The notes below the pieces were generated by a model. The model worked only from the letters and a program-made list of their open reading frames with translations. It searched no databases and was not told the origin of the DNA. From NCBI RefSeq assembly GCF_900091625.1, contig NZ_FMIC01000002.1, positions 4,712,001 through 4,776,000 of the forward strand: 64,000 nucleotides of DNA, given 5' to 3'. Position 1 is the stretch's first letter. Each line of letters begins with the position of its first letter. A program made the translations under genes and the position numbers. Below, piece by piece: positions 25,882 to 38,900 of the stretch. Origin of the DNA: Micromonospora peucetia (GTDB lineage: Bacteria; Actinomycetota; Actinomycetes; Mycobacteriales; Micromonosporaceae).

Positions 25882-28800
25882 CACGCCTCCCGTACGGCCG
25901 GTGTCATCGCCGGGGCGTCCCGGATCCGGTCCACCTCGCCGCGCAGCAGCGTGGCGACCCGCAGCACCACCGCGCTCTCCAGGATGTCCCAGTGGTCGCA
26001 GTGCACCCGCTCCAGCAGGAAGTCGGCGTCGCCGCGCCGGCGCCAGAAGGCGCCCACCTCGCGCAGGAAGGACTCCTCCCGCCCGGCGGTGGCCTGCAAC
26101 AACACCAGCCGGGCCGGCGACGCCGGGGGCCGGCAGTCGCGCATGGTCGACCGGTTGTGGTTGTAGACGCGGTGGTACTGGTCGATCTGCTCGTCGTCGA
26201 TGCCCGGATACATCCCGTTGAACTTGACGAGCTTGTCGCGGAACTCGGCCATGTCCACCGGCTCGATCGCGGCGCGGTGTGCCGGGTCGTCGGTGCCCAG
26301 GGTGTCCAGCAGGACCACGCTCAGCCCGGGATGCCCGGCGAGGGCCAGCCGGCGTCCCATCTCGTACGCGACCAGCCCGCCGTACGAGAGCCCGGTGAGC
26401 ACCACCGGCCCGTCCAGCAGGTGTGCGACCTGCCGCAGGTACGCCTCGGCCATCGCCTCGACCGTGGGCAGGAACTCCTCGCCCGGGTTGACCCCCGGCG
26501 ACTGGATCCCGTACACGCCGAGGGACTCCGGCAGCGCCTTGGCCAGCGACAGGTAACAGAACGCGGTGCCCCCGGCCGGGTGTACGCAGATCACCCGGCC
26601 GGCGCCGTCGCCCGCCCGGAACTCGATCAGGTTGCCCGGCGGCCGGCCCGACGCACCGTGCCGCAGCCGGCCGCCGAGCGCCTCGATCGTCGGATGCAGC
26701 ATGATCTCGTGGACCGGCAGCGTCTCGCCGAAGGCCTCGCCGATCGCGTGGGCCAGCTTGATCGCCGAGATCGAGGTGCCGCCCACGTCGAAGAACCGGT
26801 CGGTGATGCCGATCTCCGGGTGGAGCAGCAACCGTTTCCAGATCTGGTAGAGGGTCAGCTCGATCTGGTCGCGCGGGCTGGCCAGGTTGACCTGCCACGG
26901 CGCGCTGGTACGGGCCAGCCGCAGCACCTCGTCCCGGTCGAGCTTGCCGTTGCCGGTCTGCGGCAGTCGCGGCAGCTCCACGAACGACGACGGGATCATG
27001 TAGCCGGGCAACCGCCGCGACAGCGCCTCACGCCACTCGCTGACCAGCAACGGCGCCGCCCCGCCCCGGTTGACCCCGGCGACCAGCCTCGGCTCGCCGG
27101 CGGCGTCGGAGTCGACCAGCACCGCCGCCTCGCGTACGTCCGGCCGGTCCAGCAGCGCCGCCTCGATCTCGCCCAACTCGATGCGGAAGCCCCGGATCTT
27201 GACTTGGCCGTCCCGGCGACCGAGGTACTCGATGTTCCCGTCGGGCAGGAGGCGGGCCAGGTCGCCGGTGCGGTAGAGCCGTTCACCGGGCACGAACGGG
27301 TCGGGGACGAACCGCTCGGCGGTCGCTCCCGGACGGCCCAGGTAGCCACGGGCGACACCGGCACCACCGATGTGGATCTCCCCGGTGACCCCGATCGGCG
27401 CCGGCTCCAGCCGCTCGTCGAGCAGGTGGACGCGGGTGTTGGCGATCGGCCGGCCGATCGGGCACTGCCGGGCCGACGGCTGCGGGTCGAGGTAGGCGGT
27501 GCTGTAGACGGTGGTCTCGGTCGGCCCGTACCCGTTGAGGACCCGCAGGCCGGGCAGCGCCTGCTGGATGCGGTGCAGGGCCTGCTCCGGCAGCGGTTCG
27601 ACCCCGACGAGCAGTTGGCGCAGCGCCAACCCGGTTAGCCGGTCCGCCGGGTCCTCGTCGATCCACCGGACGAAGGCCGGCGGCAGGTAGGCCTGGCCGA
27701 CGCGGTGCTCGCGCAGCCAGCCCATCAGCGCCGCCGGATCGCCGCGCAACGGCTCGGGTACGAGATGCAGGGTCCCACCGGTGGTCAGCGGCAGGAAGAT
27801 CTCCTGCACCGAGACGTCGAAGCCGACGCTCGACCAGAGCGCCGCAGCCTCCCCCGCGGCGGTGCCGAGCCGCGACACCCAGTGGTCGAGCAGGTTCACG
27901 ACGCTGCCGTGGGCGACCGCGACACCCTTCGGACGACCGGTCGAACCCGACGTGTAGATCACGTAGGCCAGGCTGGCCGGGTGCACGACGATGTCGGGCG
28001 GGCCGTCGTGGCGCCCCTCCGCCTCGACGGCGGCCAGGTCGCCGTCGCCGAGCACCAGTGCCGGGGCGGCGTCGGCGACGATGCCGGCGAGCCGCTCCGG
28101 CGGCAGGGCCGGGTCCAGCGGCAGGTAGGCGGCCCCGGCCTTGAGGACGCCCAGGATGGCGACGACCAGCCCGGCCGAGCGGCGCGCGTGCAGGCCGACC
28201 ACCTGATCGGGCCGTACGCCCCGGGCGATCAGCGCGTGCGCCAGGCGGTTGGCCCGCCGCTCCAGCGTGGCGTGGTCGAGCCGCTCGTCGCCGTCGACCA
28301 CGGCGAGCCGGTCGGGGTGCCGCCGCGCCTGCGCTGCGATCCGCCGCACCAGGTCGGCCGGGCCGGTGAGCGGTCGCGTGGTGCTGTTCCACTCCACCAG
28401 CAGGCGGTGCCGTTCGTCCGGGCCGAGCAGCCGCAGCGCCCCGACCGGCGCCGACGGGTCGGACGCGACCTGACCGAGCAGCCGGACGAAGTGGTCGGCC
28501 AGCCGGGCGATCGTCGCGGCGTCGAAGAGGTCGGTGTTGTACTCGAAGAGGACGTGCAGCTCGTCGGCATGCTCCAGTACCTCGACCGACAGGTCGAACT
28601 TCGCCGCGCCGGTGCTGCTCGACAGGGGCCGCAGCACCAGGCCCGGCAGCTCGAGCCGGCCGCGCGGGATGTTCTGCAACACCAGCATCACCTGGAACAG
28701 CGGCGAGTAGCTGGTGTGCCGTTCCGGGTTGAGTGCGTCCACGAGCTGCTCGAACGGCAGGTCGGGGTGGGCGTACGCGTCGAGCAGGTGCCGGCGGACG

Positions 28801-29939
28801 TCGGCCAGCAGCGCCGCGAAGGACTGCTCCGGGTCCAGCCGGTTGCGGATCACCACGGTGTTGACGAAGTGGCCGATCAGGCCCTCCACGTCGCGGTGGT
28901 TGCGGTTGGCGAACGGGGTGCCGACGCAGACGTCGTCCTGCCCGCTGTAGCGCCACAACAGCACCGACAGGCTGGCCATGAGCGTCATGAAGAGCGTCGC
29001 GTCGCCTTCCCGGCCGACCTCCCGCAGCCCTCGGACCACCGCCGCGTCCACCGTCGTGCCGTGACAGTCGCCCCGGTAGCGCTGCACCGCCGGCCGGGGC
29101 CGGTCGGTCGGCAGGGCCAGCAGCGTGGGCGCACCGGCCAGCGTCCGGGTCCAGTAGCCGAGCTGGCGTTCCAGCTCGCCGCCGCCGAGCTGCCGGCGCT
29201 GCCAGAGCGTGTAGTCCGGGTACTGCACGGGCAGCTCGGCCAGCGGTGCGGCCTCGCCCCGCAGGTACGCGTCGTAGAGCGCGGCGACCTCGCCGATCAG
29301 GATGCCGACGGACCAGCCGTCGGCCACCATGTGGTGCACGGTGAGCAGCCAGCGGTGCTCGTCGGGGGCCAGCCGGAGCAGGGCGCCGCGTACCAACGGA
29401 CCGGTGGCCAGGTCGAACGGCGCCCGCGCCTCGGCCTCGGCGGCCTGGTCGGCGCGGCGCGACCGCTCCGACCGGGGCAGCGCGGTGAGGTCCGTGACCG
29501 GCAGGGCGACCGGCGCGGCCGGCCGTACCACCTGGCAGGGCTCGTCGTCGACCAGCGCGAAGACGGTACGCAGCGCCTCGTGCCGGCGCACCACCTCGGT
29601 CAGGGCACGGGTCAGCACCGGCACGTCGAGGGCACCGACGACGTCGAACGCCACCGGATTGTTGTAGAAGGGGTTGCCGGGGGAGAGTTGGTCGAGGAAC
29701 CAGAGCTGCCGTTGGGCGAACGCGACCGGCACCGGTGCGTCCGGCCGGGGCCGGCGGGCGATGGTGTCCGGATCGGCGCCGGTCAGGATCGCGATCAGCT
29801 GTTGCTTGTGGAGCTTGATGTCGGCCAGCAGTTCGGGCGTGAGGACCTCGCGGGAGGCCGTGAGCCGGAGCCGGTCGCCGTCGACCCGCAACCCCACTGC
29901 GCGCCGGTTGAGCGTGTCGAGCAACTCGAAGGCGTTCAC
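25881..29939 (-). CDS. NRPS: TubC-type docking, C-A-PCP-TE
   Basis: 1352 residues. Residues 1-55 match the TubC N-terminal beta-hairpin docking domain ([19 protein letters not shown] ... [11 protein letters not shown]), which accepts the C-terminal tail of an upstream NRPS. Then C (HHMVADGWS near 201), A ([10 protein letters not shown] near 660), PCP ([11 protein letters not shown] near 1053) and a type I TE (GLSYGG near 1183) that releases or cyclises a chain. The A-domain code reads roughly DVQYLGGVYK, which I cannot assign. The GTG start at 29939 overlaps the stop of the 4528-aa NRPS by 4 bp, so it is most likely the termination module of that enzyme. Confidence 0.9.
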   Translation of the reverse strand: MNAFELLDTLNRRAVGLRVDGDRLRLTASREVLTPELLADIKLHKQQLIAILTGADPDTIARRPRPDAPVPVAFAQRQLWFLDQLSPGNPFYNNPVAFDVVGALDVPVLTRALTEVVRRHEALRTVFALVDDEPCQVVRPAAPVALPVTDLTALPRSERSRRADQAAEAEARAPFDLATGPLVRGALLRLAPDEHRWLLTVHHMVADGWSVGILIGEVAALYDAYLRGEAAPLAELPVQYPDYTLWQRRQLGGGELERQLGYWTRTLAGAPTLLALPTDRPRPAVQRYRGDCHGTTVDAAVVRGLREVGREGDATLFMTLMASLSVLLWRYSGQDDVCVGTPFANRNHRDVEGLIGHFVNTVVIRNRLDPEQSFAALLADVRRHLLDAYAHPDLPFEQLVDALNPERHTSYSPLFQVMLVLQNIPRGRLELPGLVLRPLSSSTGAAKFDLSVEVLEHADELHVLFEYNTDLFDAATIARLADHFVRLLGQVASDPSAPVGALRLLGPDERHRLLVEWNSTTRPLTGPADLVRRIAAQARRHPDRLAVVDGDERLDHATLERRANRLAHALIARGVRPDQVVGLHARRSAGLVVAILGVLKAGAAYLPLDPALPPERLAGIVADAAPALVLGDGDLAAVEAEGRHDGPPDIVVHPASLAYVIYTSGSTGRPKGVAVAHGSVVNLLDHWVSRLGTAAGEAAALWSSVGFDVSVQEIFLPLTTGGTLHLVPEPLRGDPAALMGWLREHRVGQAYLPPAFVRWIDEDPADRLTGLALRQLLVGVEPLPEQALHRIQQALPGLRVLNGYGPTETTVYSTAYLDPQPSARQCPIGRPIANTRVHLLDERLEPAPIGVTGEIHIGGAGVARGYLGRPGATAERFVPDPFVPGERLYRTGDLARLLPDGNIEYLGRRDGQVKIRGFRIELGEIEAALLDRPDVREAAVLVDSDAAGEPRLVAGVNRGGAAPLLVSEWREALSRRLPGYMIPSSFVELPRLPQTGNGKLDRDEVLRLARTSAPWQVNLASPRDQIELTLYQIWKRLLLHPEIGITDRFFDVGGTSISAIKLAHAIGEAFGETLPVHEIMLHPTIEALGGRLRHGASGRPPGNLIEFRAGDGAGRVICVHPAGGTAFCYLSLAKALPESLGVYGIQSPGVNPGEEFLPTVEAMAEAYLRQVAHLLDGPVVLTGLSYGGLVAYEMGRRLALAGHPGLSVVLLDTLGTDDPAHRAAIEPVDMAEFRDKLVKFNGMYPGIDDEQIDQYHRVYNHNRSTMRDCRPPASPARLVLLQATAGREESFLREVGAFWRRRGDADFLLERVHCDHWDILESAVVLRVATLLRGEVDRIRDAPAMTPAVREA

Positions 29940-32900
29940 AGCTCCACCGTGATCGTGTCGGTGGTCGCGTCGTCGGGCTCCGGCGCGTCCGCCCCCGGAC
30001 GGCTGCCGCCGACCAGCGCGTAGACCAACCGGTGGGAGGGTTCCAGGTCGAACAGGGCGGCCAGCCCCGTGGTGTCCAGCGAGCCGATCCCGCACAGGCC
30101 GAGACCGAGTCCGGGGGCGGCCATCGTCAGCAACTGGGCCATGGCGCCCGCCTCGATGGCGCTGAACGTCTGGCTCTGCTCCTGGTACAGGGGCTCGATG
30201 GCCGCGCGCTGCGCCACCAGGAACAGCGCGAACGCGGCGCTCTCGAAGACGGGCCGGTTGACGAAGTAGTCGAAGGCGTCCGGGCTCAGCTCGCGGTCGC
30301 GGCCGAGCGCCAGCAGCCGGTGCGCCGCCGGGTCGTGGTGGTACGCCCCGCCCGGCACACCGCTGACCCGTCCCGCCTTGACCAGGACGTACGTCTGCAC
30401 GGCGTAGGTGCCGCCGGCCGAGCCGTACTGGTACCCGGCCCGGCCGTCGACCTCCCGCTGGGAGAGGGTGGCCAGCAGCCGGCCGAGCGCCTCGGCCGGC
30501 ATCGGGCCCGCGTCGAACCGGCGGACCGAGCGGTGTCCGGTGTAGCACCGGTCGTACGCCGGGCCGGCCGGCGCGACCAGCGTGACCGCCGGGGTGTCGG
30601 GCGGGAAGGCGCGACGGCCCCGTCCGGCCGCCGTGAACGCGGCACGGGCGGCCGGATCCTCGACCACCGTGGCGGCCCGCTGCGCGGTCGCGACGACGGC
30701 CCGCTCGGCGGTGTGCTCGCGGAACATCCGCAGCAGGTCCGCGAGGGTCGGTTGGCCCATCAGCCGGGCCAGTTTCGGCCGGAAGCCCAACGAGCCGGAG
30801 AGGGCGTTCGCGATCCGCACGATGTCGATCGAGGTGGCACCGAGCAGCAGCAGGTTGGCGTCGGGCGCGACGACAGGCAGGTCGAGGATCTCGGCGACGA
30901 TCTCCACCAGCCGGTTCTCGGCCGGATCGGTGAGCACCAGCGCCTCGGCGGCGGTGTCGGCTGTCGGCGTCGGTTCGGGAAGCTGGCCACGGTCGACCTT
31001 GCCGTTGGCCGACAGCGGCAGCGCCTCGAGGACGGTGAACGACGTCGGCACCATGTACGCCGGCAACCGGTGCTCCAGGTACGCGACCAGGTCGGCCGGT
31101 TCGGGCGCAGGGCCCTCGGGCACCACGTACGCGGCCAGCCGCTTCTCGCCCTGCGCCTGGCCGAGCAGCCGCAGCGCGGCGGCGCGCACTTCCGGGTGGC
31201 CCTCCAACGCCGCCTCGATCTCACCCAGCTCGATGCGGTAGCCGTGCACCTTGACCTGGCCGTCCTCGCGGCCGAGGAACTCGATCGTCCCGTCCGGCCG
31301 CAGCCGGCCGAGGTCGCCGGTGCGGTAGAGCCGTTCACCGGTGACCGGGTGGACGACGAAGCTGGCCGCCGTCGCCGCCTCGTCCCGCCAGTAGCCCAGC
31401 GCCAACCCGACGCCGCTGATGTGGAGGTCGCCGGTGGCCCAGGTCGGCCGGGGACGCAGGGCCTCGTCCAGCACGTGCACCCCCTGGTGGGCCAGCGCCC
31501 GCCCGTAGGGGATGCTGCGCCAGGCCGGGTCCACCTCGTCGACCGGGTGGTGGATGGACCAGATCGACGCCTCGGTGGCGCCCCCGAGGCTTTCGACCCG
31601 GATCTCGGGCAGCGCCTTGCGCAGCCGGCCGGGAAGCGTGAGCGGGATCCAGTCCCCGGAGAGCATGGCCAGCCGCAGCGACGGTGGCAGCGGGCGGCCG
31701 GCGTCGGCGTGGTCGAGCAGGAGGCCGGCCAGTGCCGGCACCGAGTTCCAGACACTGACCCGGTGGGTCCGGGCCAGGTCCCACCAGTGGGCCGGATCGC
31801 GGGCCAGCTCCGGGTCGAGCGTCACGACCGCCGCGCCGACCGCGAGCGTGCCGAAGATGTCGAAGACGGAGAGGTCGAAGCTGAGGGCGCTGACGGCCAG
31901 GACCCGGTCGGCCGGCCCGACGCCGAAGCGCCCGGTGACGTCGAGGAGCGTGTTCACCGCACCGCGATGGTCGATCGTCACCCCCTTCGGCGTGCCGGTG
32001 GACCCGGACGTGTAGATCACGTACGCGACATCGGTCTCCGTAAGGTCGACCGGCCGCGGCGCCGGCCCGCCCGCGCCGACCGTGGTCGCGTCCACCACCA
32101 GGCGCTCGACGCCTTCGGGCACGGCCACCCGGTCCGAGTCCACCAGGACCAGCCCCGCCCCGGCCCGCTCCAGCACCCGGGTCACCCGCTCGGCCGGCCA
32201 GTCCGGGTCGAGCGGCAGGTACGCGCCCCCGGCGTGCAGCACCGCGAGGGTGGCGACGACCTGTTTCCAGCCGCGGTCCAGCAGCACCGCGACGAGCTGG
32301 CCGGGACGGACGCCGCGCTCCTGGATGTGCCCGGCCAGCCGCCGCGCCTCGACGCACACGGTGGCGTAGTCCAGCCGCCGGTCTCCGGCGAGCACCGCGG
32401 GCGCGGTGGGGGTCGCCAGCGCCTGCCGGTCGACCAGCTCGTGCAGGAGACCACGACCGGCCGGCGGGGCCGCCGGCACCGGCGGCGCGACCGGCCCGTC
32501 CACCGTCGTGTGCCAGGCGTCCGGCTCCTCCAACCGGCCCAGCAACGTCCGGTACGCCGCGAACATCTCGGCGACCAGCCCGGCGGGGAAGAGCTCGTCG
32601 ATGCTGTCCCAGTTGACGTGCAGCCGCCCGCCGGCCTCCAGCACCGTGTGGTCGATCCACACCTGCGGGGTCTGGGTGATGCCGTGCACGACCTCACCGC
32701 CGAGCGCCGCCGCGAGGCCGCTGTCGCCGACGTCGGGCGCCGCCTCGGTCAGCGTGCTGTTGAAGACGACCGGCAGGGCCGCGTGGCGGGTGCCCCGAGC
32801 CCGGGCGAGTTCGCGGTTGACCCGTACGCCGCTCACCGCCGAATGGTCGATGTCCTGCCAGAGCTGCTCCTGCACGGCCCGGGCCCGGGTCACGAAGTCG

Positions 32901-35900
32901 ACGCCGGCGGCCACGTCGACCTCCAGCAGGACCAGCGAGGTGAAGTCGCCCAGCACCGCGTTGATGCCGGGGTGCAGCGGCAGCCGGTTGAACAGCGGCA
33001 GGCTCAGCGTGAACCGGGGCTGGCGGCTCCACCGGGCCAGCACCTGCGCGAACGCGGTCACCAGCAGCACCGACGGGGTCACCCCGTGCCGGCCGGCCGC
33101 CGCCTTCAGCCGGCTCCAGCGCTCCGCCGGCACCACCTCGTCGTAGCGGGTGAAACGCGGCCGTTCGACGCTCTCCGGTTGGCGTTCCAGCGGCAGCCCC
33201 GGCGCGGGGGCCAGCGTGCCGACCCGCTTCCGCCAGTAGTCGAGCGCCCGCTCGTGGCGCGGCGTGCGTCGCAGGGCCCGTTCGGCCAGGACGTAGTCGC
33301 GGAAGGTCACCGCGAGTGGCGGCAGGTCGTCGTCCGGGTCGGCGTAGAGGAGCGCCAGCTCGTGTTCCAGGATCTGCCCGCTGGCCGCGTCGAGGATCAG
33401 CGCGTCGATGCTGACGTGCAGCCGCGCCTCGCCGTCGAGCAGCGTCACCGCGAACTCGAACAGCGGCCAGCGGCTCGCGTCGAGCAACTGGTGCGACATC
33501 CGTTCGCGGGTCTCGCCCAGCCGGCGACCGACGGTCTGCGCGTCGAGTCCGCGCAGGTCCTGCCGGGCCATCGCGTAGCGCGGCACGCTCGGCAGGACCC
33601 GTTGGGCTCCGTCGTGGAAGACCGCGCGGAGCATGTCGTGGCGCTCGATCAGCCGGTGCAGCGCGTGGGTGAAGCGCTCCTCGTCGAAGTCGCGGATCCG
33701 CAGTTCGCTGTAGCCGTGCGCGCCGACCCCGCCGAGTTCGATGGTGGACCCGCGACCCACCCAGTAGGCCTCCTGGATGTCGGTGAGCGGGAACGGCTCG
33801 TGCCGGCCGGCGGGATCTCCGACGAGCGGCGGGAGGGTGTCGACGGCGGGGGAGCCGGGGCCTGCCAGCTCGGCCGCCAGGTCGGCCAGGACCGGCTTCT
33901 GGAAGAGGGTACGCAGCGAGAGCCGGGCCGACATCCGCTCGTTGATCGCGTGGACGAGGCGGGTCGCCAGGAGCGAGTGGCCGCCCAGCGCGAAGAAGTC
34001 GTCGTGCGCGCCGACCCGGTCGCGGCGCAGCACCTCCGCCCAGATGGCGGCCATCCGGGCTTCCCGATCGTCGCGCGGCGCGACGTAGGCGGTGCTGACG
34101 TCGGCCTGCTGCGGCGCGCGTAGGGCCCGCCGGTCCAGTTTGCCGTTGGCGGTCAGCGGCAGCCGGTCCAGCACCACCCAGCGGGTCGGCACCAGGTGCT
34201 CGGGCAGCCGGCGCCGCAGCCGCTCGCGGGCCGCCTCGGCGGTGACGTCGCCAACCAGGTAGCCGACCAGGTGCGGGTCGCCGGGCGTGTCCTCGCGCAG
34301 TAGGACGGCCGCCTCGCGGACGCCCGGTACGTGCCGCAGGGCGTTCTCCACCTCGCCCGGCTCGACCCGGAAGCCGCGTACCTTGACCTGGTCGTCGGCC
34401 CGCCCGACGAACTCGATGGTCCCGTCGGCCCGGCGGCGGGCCAGGTCGCCGCTGCGGTACATCCGCTCGCCCGGTCCGGCGAACGGATCGGGCAGGAACC
34501 GCTGCGCGGTCGCCGCCGGCCGGTTGAGGTAGCCGCGCGCCAGGCCGGCACCGCCGATGTAGAGCTCGCCGAGCACCCCGGCCGGCACCGGTTCGCACCG
34601 CTCGTCGAGCACGTAGAGCCGGGCGTTGGCGATCGGCCGGCCGATCGGCGGCAGCGCCGGCCAGTCGGCCGCCGACGCGGTGGCCAGCGCGAACTGGCTG
34701 ACCACGTGGGTCTCGGTCGGGCCGTACTGGTTGTAGAGGTACCGGCCGCCCAGCCCGACCACCAGGGCGCGGACGTCGTCGTTGACCCGCAGCGCCTCGC
34801 CGGCGGTGACGATCTCGCAGCCGGGCGCGAGCGGGGGAACGGCTCCGGTGAGACCGGCCATCTGGTGCAGCACGGCCGCCGGCAGGAACGCCCGGCGCAC
34901 CCCCTGCTCGGCGAGGACGTGGCGTAGCTGGCCCAGGTCCCGGCCGCGCTCCGCACCGATCAGCACCAGCGTGCCGCCCTGGCACAGGGTGCTCCAGATC
35001 TCCTGGACGGAGACGTCGAAACCGATCGAGGCGAACTGGAGCACGCGTCGCGGCGTCGGGCTGCCCGGCGCGGCGTAGCGGAGCTGCCAGTCGATCAGGT
35101 TGTCCAGGCAACGCCAGGTCTGCGCCACGCCCTTGGGTCGGCCGGTGGAGCCGGAGGTGTGGATGACGTAGGCGAGGTGGTCAGGGTGGGTGCCGGGGTC
35201 GGGGCTGGTGGTGGGGTGGTTCGCCCATTGTGGTTTGTCGAGGTTGACGACGGGTGCGGTGGTGAGGCCGTCGAGGGTGGTGCGGGTGACGTCGTGGGTC
35301 AGCACGGCGACCGGTGCCCCGTCGGCCAGCAGGTCGGCCAGCCGCTCGGCGGGGTGGGCCGGGTCCAGGGGAAGGTACCCGCCGCCGGCCCTGGCGATGG
35401 CCACGAGCGCGACGATCAGTTCGGGTGAGCGTTCCAGGCAGACCGCGACGAGGGTGTCGGGGCGTACGCCGTGGTCGCGCAGGTGGTGGGCGAGTTGGTT
35501 GGCGCGCGCGTCGAGGTCGCGGTACGTGAGCGAGGTGCCCTCGAACGTCACGGCCACCGCGTCGGGGGTGGCGGCGACCCGCTGCGCGAAGCGGGCCGCG
35601 ACGCCCCGTTCGACCGGGGACGGCCCGGCCTGGCGCAGCGCCTGCTCCCGTTCCCGTTCGTCGAGCAGGGTGAGCTGGTCGATCGGCTGGTCGGGGTGCT
35701 CGACCAGTTGGGTGAGGACGTGGTGCAGGTACCGGATGTGCCGTTGCGCGGTGCTGGTGTCGAAGAGGGCGGTGGCGTATTCGAGGCTGCCGGTGATCCG
35801 CCCGTCGTGTTCGGTGAGCGCGAGGGTGAGGTCGAACTTGGCGGTGGTGTGGGGCGGTGGCAGGGCGGTGACCCGCACACCCGGGAGGGCCAGCTCGCCG

Positions 35901-38900
35901 TCTTCGGTGTTCTGCCAGGCGAACATGACTTGGAAGAGGGGGGTGTGGGCGAGGTTGCGGGTGGGGTTGGTTTGTTCGACGACGTGTTCGAAGGGGAGGT
36001 CTTGGTGGTCGAGGGTGGTGAGGGTGTGGTTGCGGATGCGGTGGAGGAGTTGGGTGGTGGTGGGGTTGTCGGTGAGGTTGATGCGTAGGGCGAGGGTGTT
36101 GACGAAGAAGCCGATGAGGTTTTCGAGTTCGGCGCGGCGTCGGTTGGCGGTGGGGGTGCCGATGATGAGGTCGTGGTGTCCGGAGAGGCGGGACAGGACG
36201 ATGGCCCAGGCGGTGAGGAGGGTCATGTAGAGGGTGCTGCCGTGTTGGGTGGTGAGGGTTTTGAGGGCGGTGGTGAGGTGGGTGTCGAGGGTGATGGGTA
36301 GGTGGTTGCCGTGGTGGTTTTGTTCGGTGGGGCGGGGTCGGTCGGTGGGTAGTTCGAGGAGGGTGGGTGCGTTGGCCAGGACCTCCCGCCAGTGGGTTTC
36401 CTGGCGGGTGAGGGTGCCGTCGGTGAGCCAGTGTCGTTGCCAGGCGGCGTAGTCGGCGTACTGGACGGGTAGTGGTGGCAGCGGGTCGGGTTGGCCGTGG
36501 TGGAACGCGGTGTAGAGCGCCCCCAACTCGCGGGTCAGGATGCCGATGGACCAGCCGTCGGACACGACGTGGTGCATCGTGACGAGCAGGACGTGCCGGT
36601 CGGGGGCGAGGCTGACCAGGCGCCCCCGGATCAGGGGACCGGTGGTCAGGTCGAACAGGGCGGTGCTCTCCTCGTCCTGGAGGCGGGACAGCCGGGTGGC
36701 GGCGTCGGGCGCTCCGGTGAAATCGTGCGTGTGCAGGGTGAAGCCCGCCCCGGGCAGGTCGACGTGCTGGTGGACGTCGGAGCCGGCGGGGACGAGGCGG
36801 GTCCGCAGCACCTCGTGCCGGTCGACCAGGGCGTCCAGGGCGGCCCGCAACGCGTGCTGGTCGAGCCAGCCGGCCAGCTCCAGGGCGAGGGGCATGTGGT
36901 AGGCGTGGCCGAGACCGCCGAGCCGTTCCAGGAACCACAGCCGCCGCTGCGCGAAGGAGAGCTCCAACGGGCCGGCCCGGTCGACCGGGCGGATCGGGGG
37001 CAGCACGTCGCGGCCGTCCGGCGTCAACCGGGCCACGAAGGCGGCCAGGACCGGTGCCGCGAAGAGCGCCGCCGGTGAGACCTCCCGCCCCAGCAGCTGC
37101 CGGACCCTGGAGACCAGCCGCATGGCCAGCAGCGAATGGCCGCCCAGGGCGAAGAAGTCGTCGTGCCGGCCGACCCGGTCGATGCCCAGCACCTCGGCCC
37201 AGATGCCGGCGACCATGGTCTCCAGCAGGCCGACCGGCTCGACGTGGCCGCGTTGGCCGAAGGCCTCCCCGTCCGGTGCGGGCAGCGCCACCCGGTCGAG
37301 CTTGCCGTTGGGCGTCAGCGGCCAGGCCGCCAGCCGGACGTACGCCGCGGGCACCATGTACTCGGGCAGTTCGCCGGCGAGCCGGTCCCGCAACCGCCCG
37401 GCGTCCGGCTCCTGCCCCGCCCCGGCCAGCACGTACGCGACGAGCCGCTGGTGGCCGGCGGTGTCCGGACGCGCCACGACGACCGCCTCCCGAACCCCCT
37501 CGACGGCCGCCAACCGTGCCTCGACCTCGCCGAGTTCGACGCGGAAGCCCCGGATCTTCACCTGGAAGTCGTCCCGGCCGAGGAACTCGATCTCCCCGTC
37601 CAGGAGGCGACGACCCAGGTCACCCGTGCGGTAGAGCCGCTCACCCGGCACGAACGGGCTGGCGCGGAAGCGCTGCGCGGTCAGTTCGGGCCGGTTCAGG
37701 TAGCCGCGCGCCACGCCCGCGCCCCCGATGTGGATCTCGCCGACCACCCCGTCCGGGACCGGCTCACCCTCGCCGTCCAGCAGGTAGACCCGCACGTTCG
37801 GCAACGGCCGGCCGATCGGCAGGCAGGTCAGCCCGGCGAGGTCGTGGGCCGGGAGCAGGTGGCAGGTGCTGTCGACGGCGGCCTCCGTCACGCCGTACGC
37901 GTTGACGATCCGCACCCGAGGGCCGCAGAGGGCCCGGAGCTGGACGGCGTTCGTTACCGTCCAGGCGTCCGAGCCGCAGACCACCGTCTCCAGCCCGGCG
38001 AGGCTCCCCCCGGTGGACTCCAGATGGTCCATCAGCGGGTTGAGCACCGCCGGCACGAAGTCGGCGAAGTCCACGTCGTACCGGCGCAGCAGGTCGTACA
38101 GGCCCGCGCTGTCCAGCAGCAGCGGACGCGGGCAGAGCACCAGCCGCCCGCCGAAGCCGAGCGCCCGCACCACGTCGGCGGTGAAGACGTCGAAGGAGAA
38201 ACTCGCCATCTGCAGGTGCACCAGGCCGGGACGCAGGTCGAAGAGGCGTTCCCAGGCGGCGGCGACGGCCACCAGTTGCCGGTGCTCGACCAGCACCCCG
38301 TTCGCCGTACCGGAGGTGCCGGACGTGTAGATCACGTACGCCAGGTGGTGCGGGCCCAGCCCGTCGACCACCGGATCGGTCACCGGCAGCTCCGCCCAGC
38401 CGGCCGCGTCGAGGTCCAGGTCGACCACCGGGGTGTCGAGCCCGGCCAGCGCGGCGTGCAGCCGCTCGCGGGACGGCCCGTGGGTCAGCGCCGCCACCGG
38501 CGTGCTGTCGCGCAGCATGGCCGCGAGCCGGTCGACCGGGTAGGCCGGGTCGAGCGGGAGGTAGGCGCCACCCGCCTTGAGGACCGCCAGCAGACCGACC
38601 ACCGTGTCCAACGACCGCTCGACGCAGATCGCCACCAGCCGGTCCGGGCCGACGCCCCGCCGGCGAAGGTGGTGGGCCAACCGGTTGGCCCGCGCGTTCA
38701 GCTCGCCGTAGCTGAGCCGCTCGTCGCCGAGGACGAGGGCCACCGCGTCCGGGTCGCGGGCCGCCCGGTCCTCGACGAGGTGGTGCACGCAGCGCCCCGG
38801 CGGGTACGCCACCGTGGCGTCGTTGCCGTCCTCGACCAGCCGGCGGCGCTCGGCGGAGGGCAGCACGTCGAGCCCGCCCACCGGCGCGTCGGGCGTGAGC

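Noticed and set aside
30032..34123. Very long + strand open frame (1363 codons) opposite the large NRPS
   Set aside because: It is the antisense shadow of high-GC coding sequence. The translation is low-complexity Arg/Gly/Gln-rich with no domain, while the minus strand encodes perfect NRPS motifs.
35935..36480. G/T-rich stretch resembling a low-complexity repeat
   Set aside because: It is ordinary condensation-domain coding sequence on the minus strand with an ACC/CAC-rich codon style. It is only a repeat in the sense of matching domain C1.
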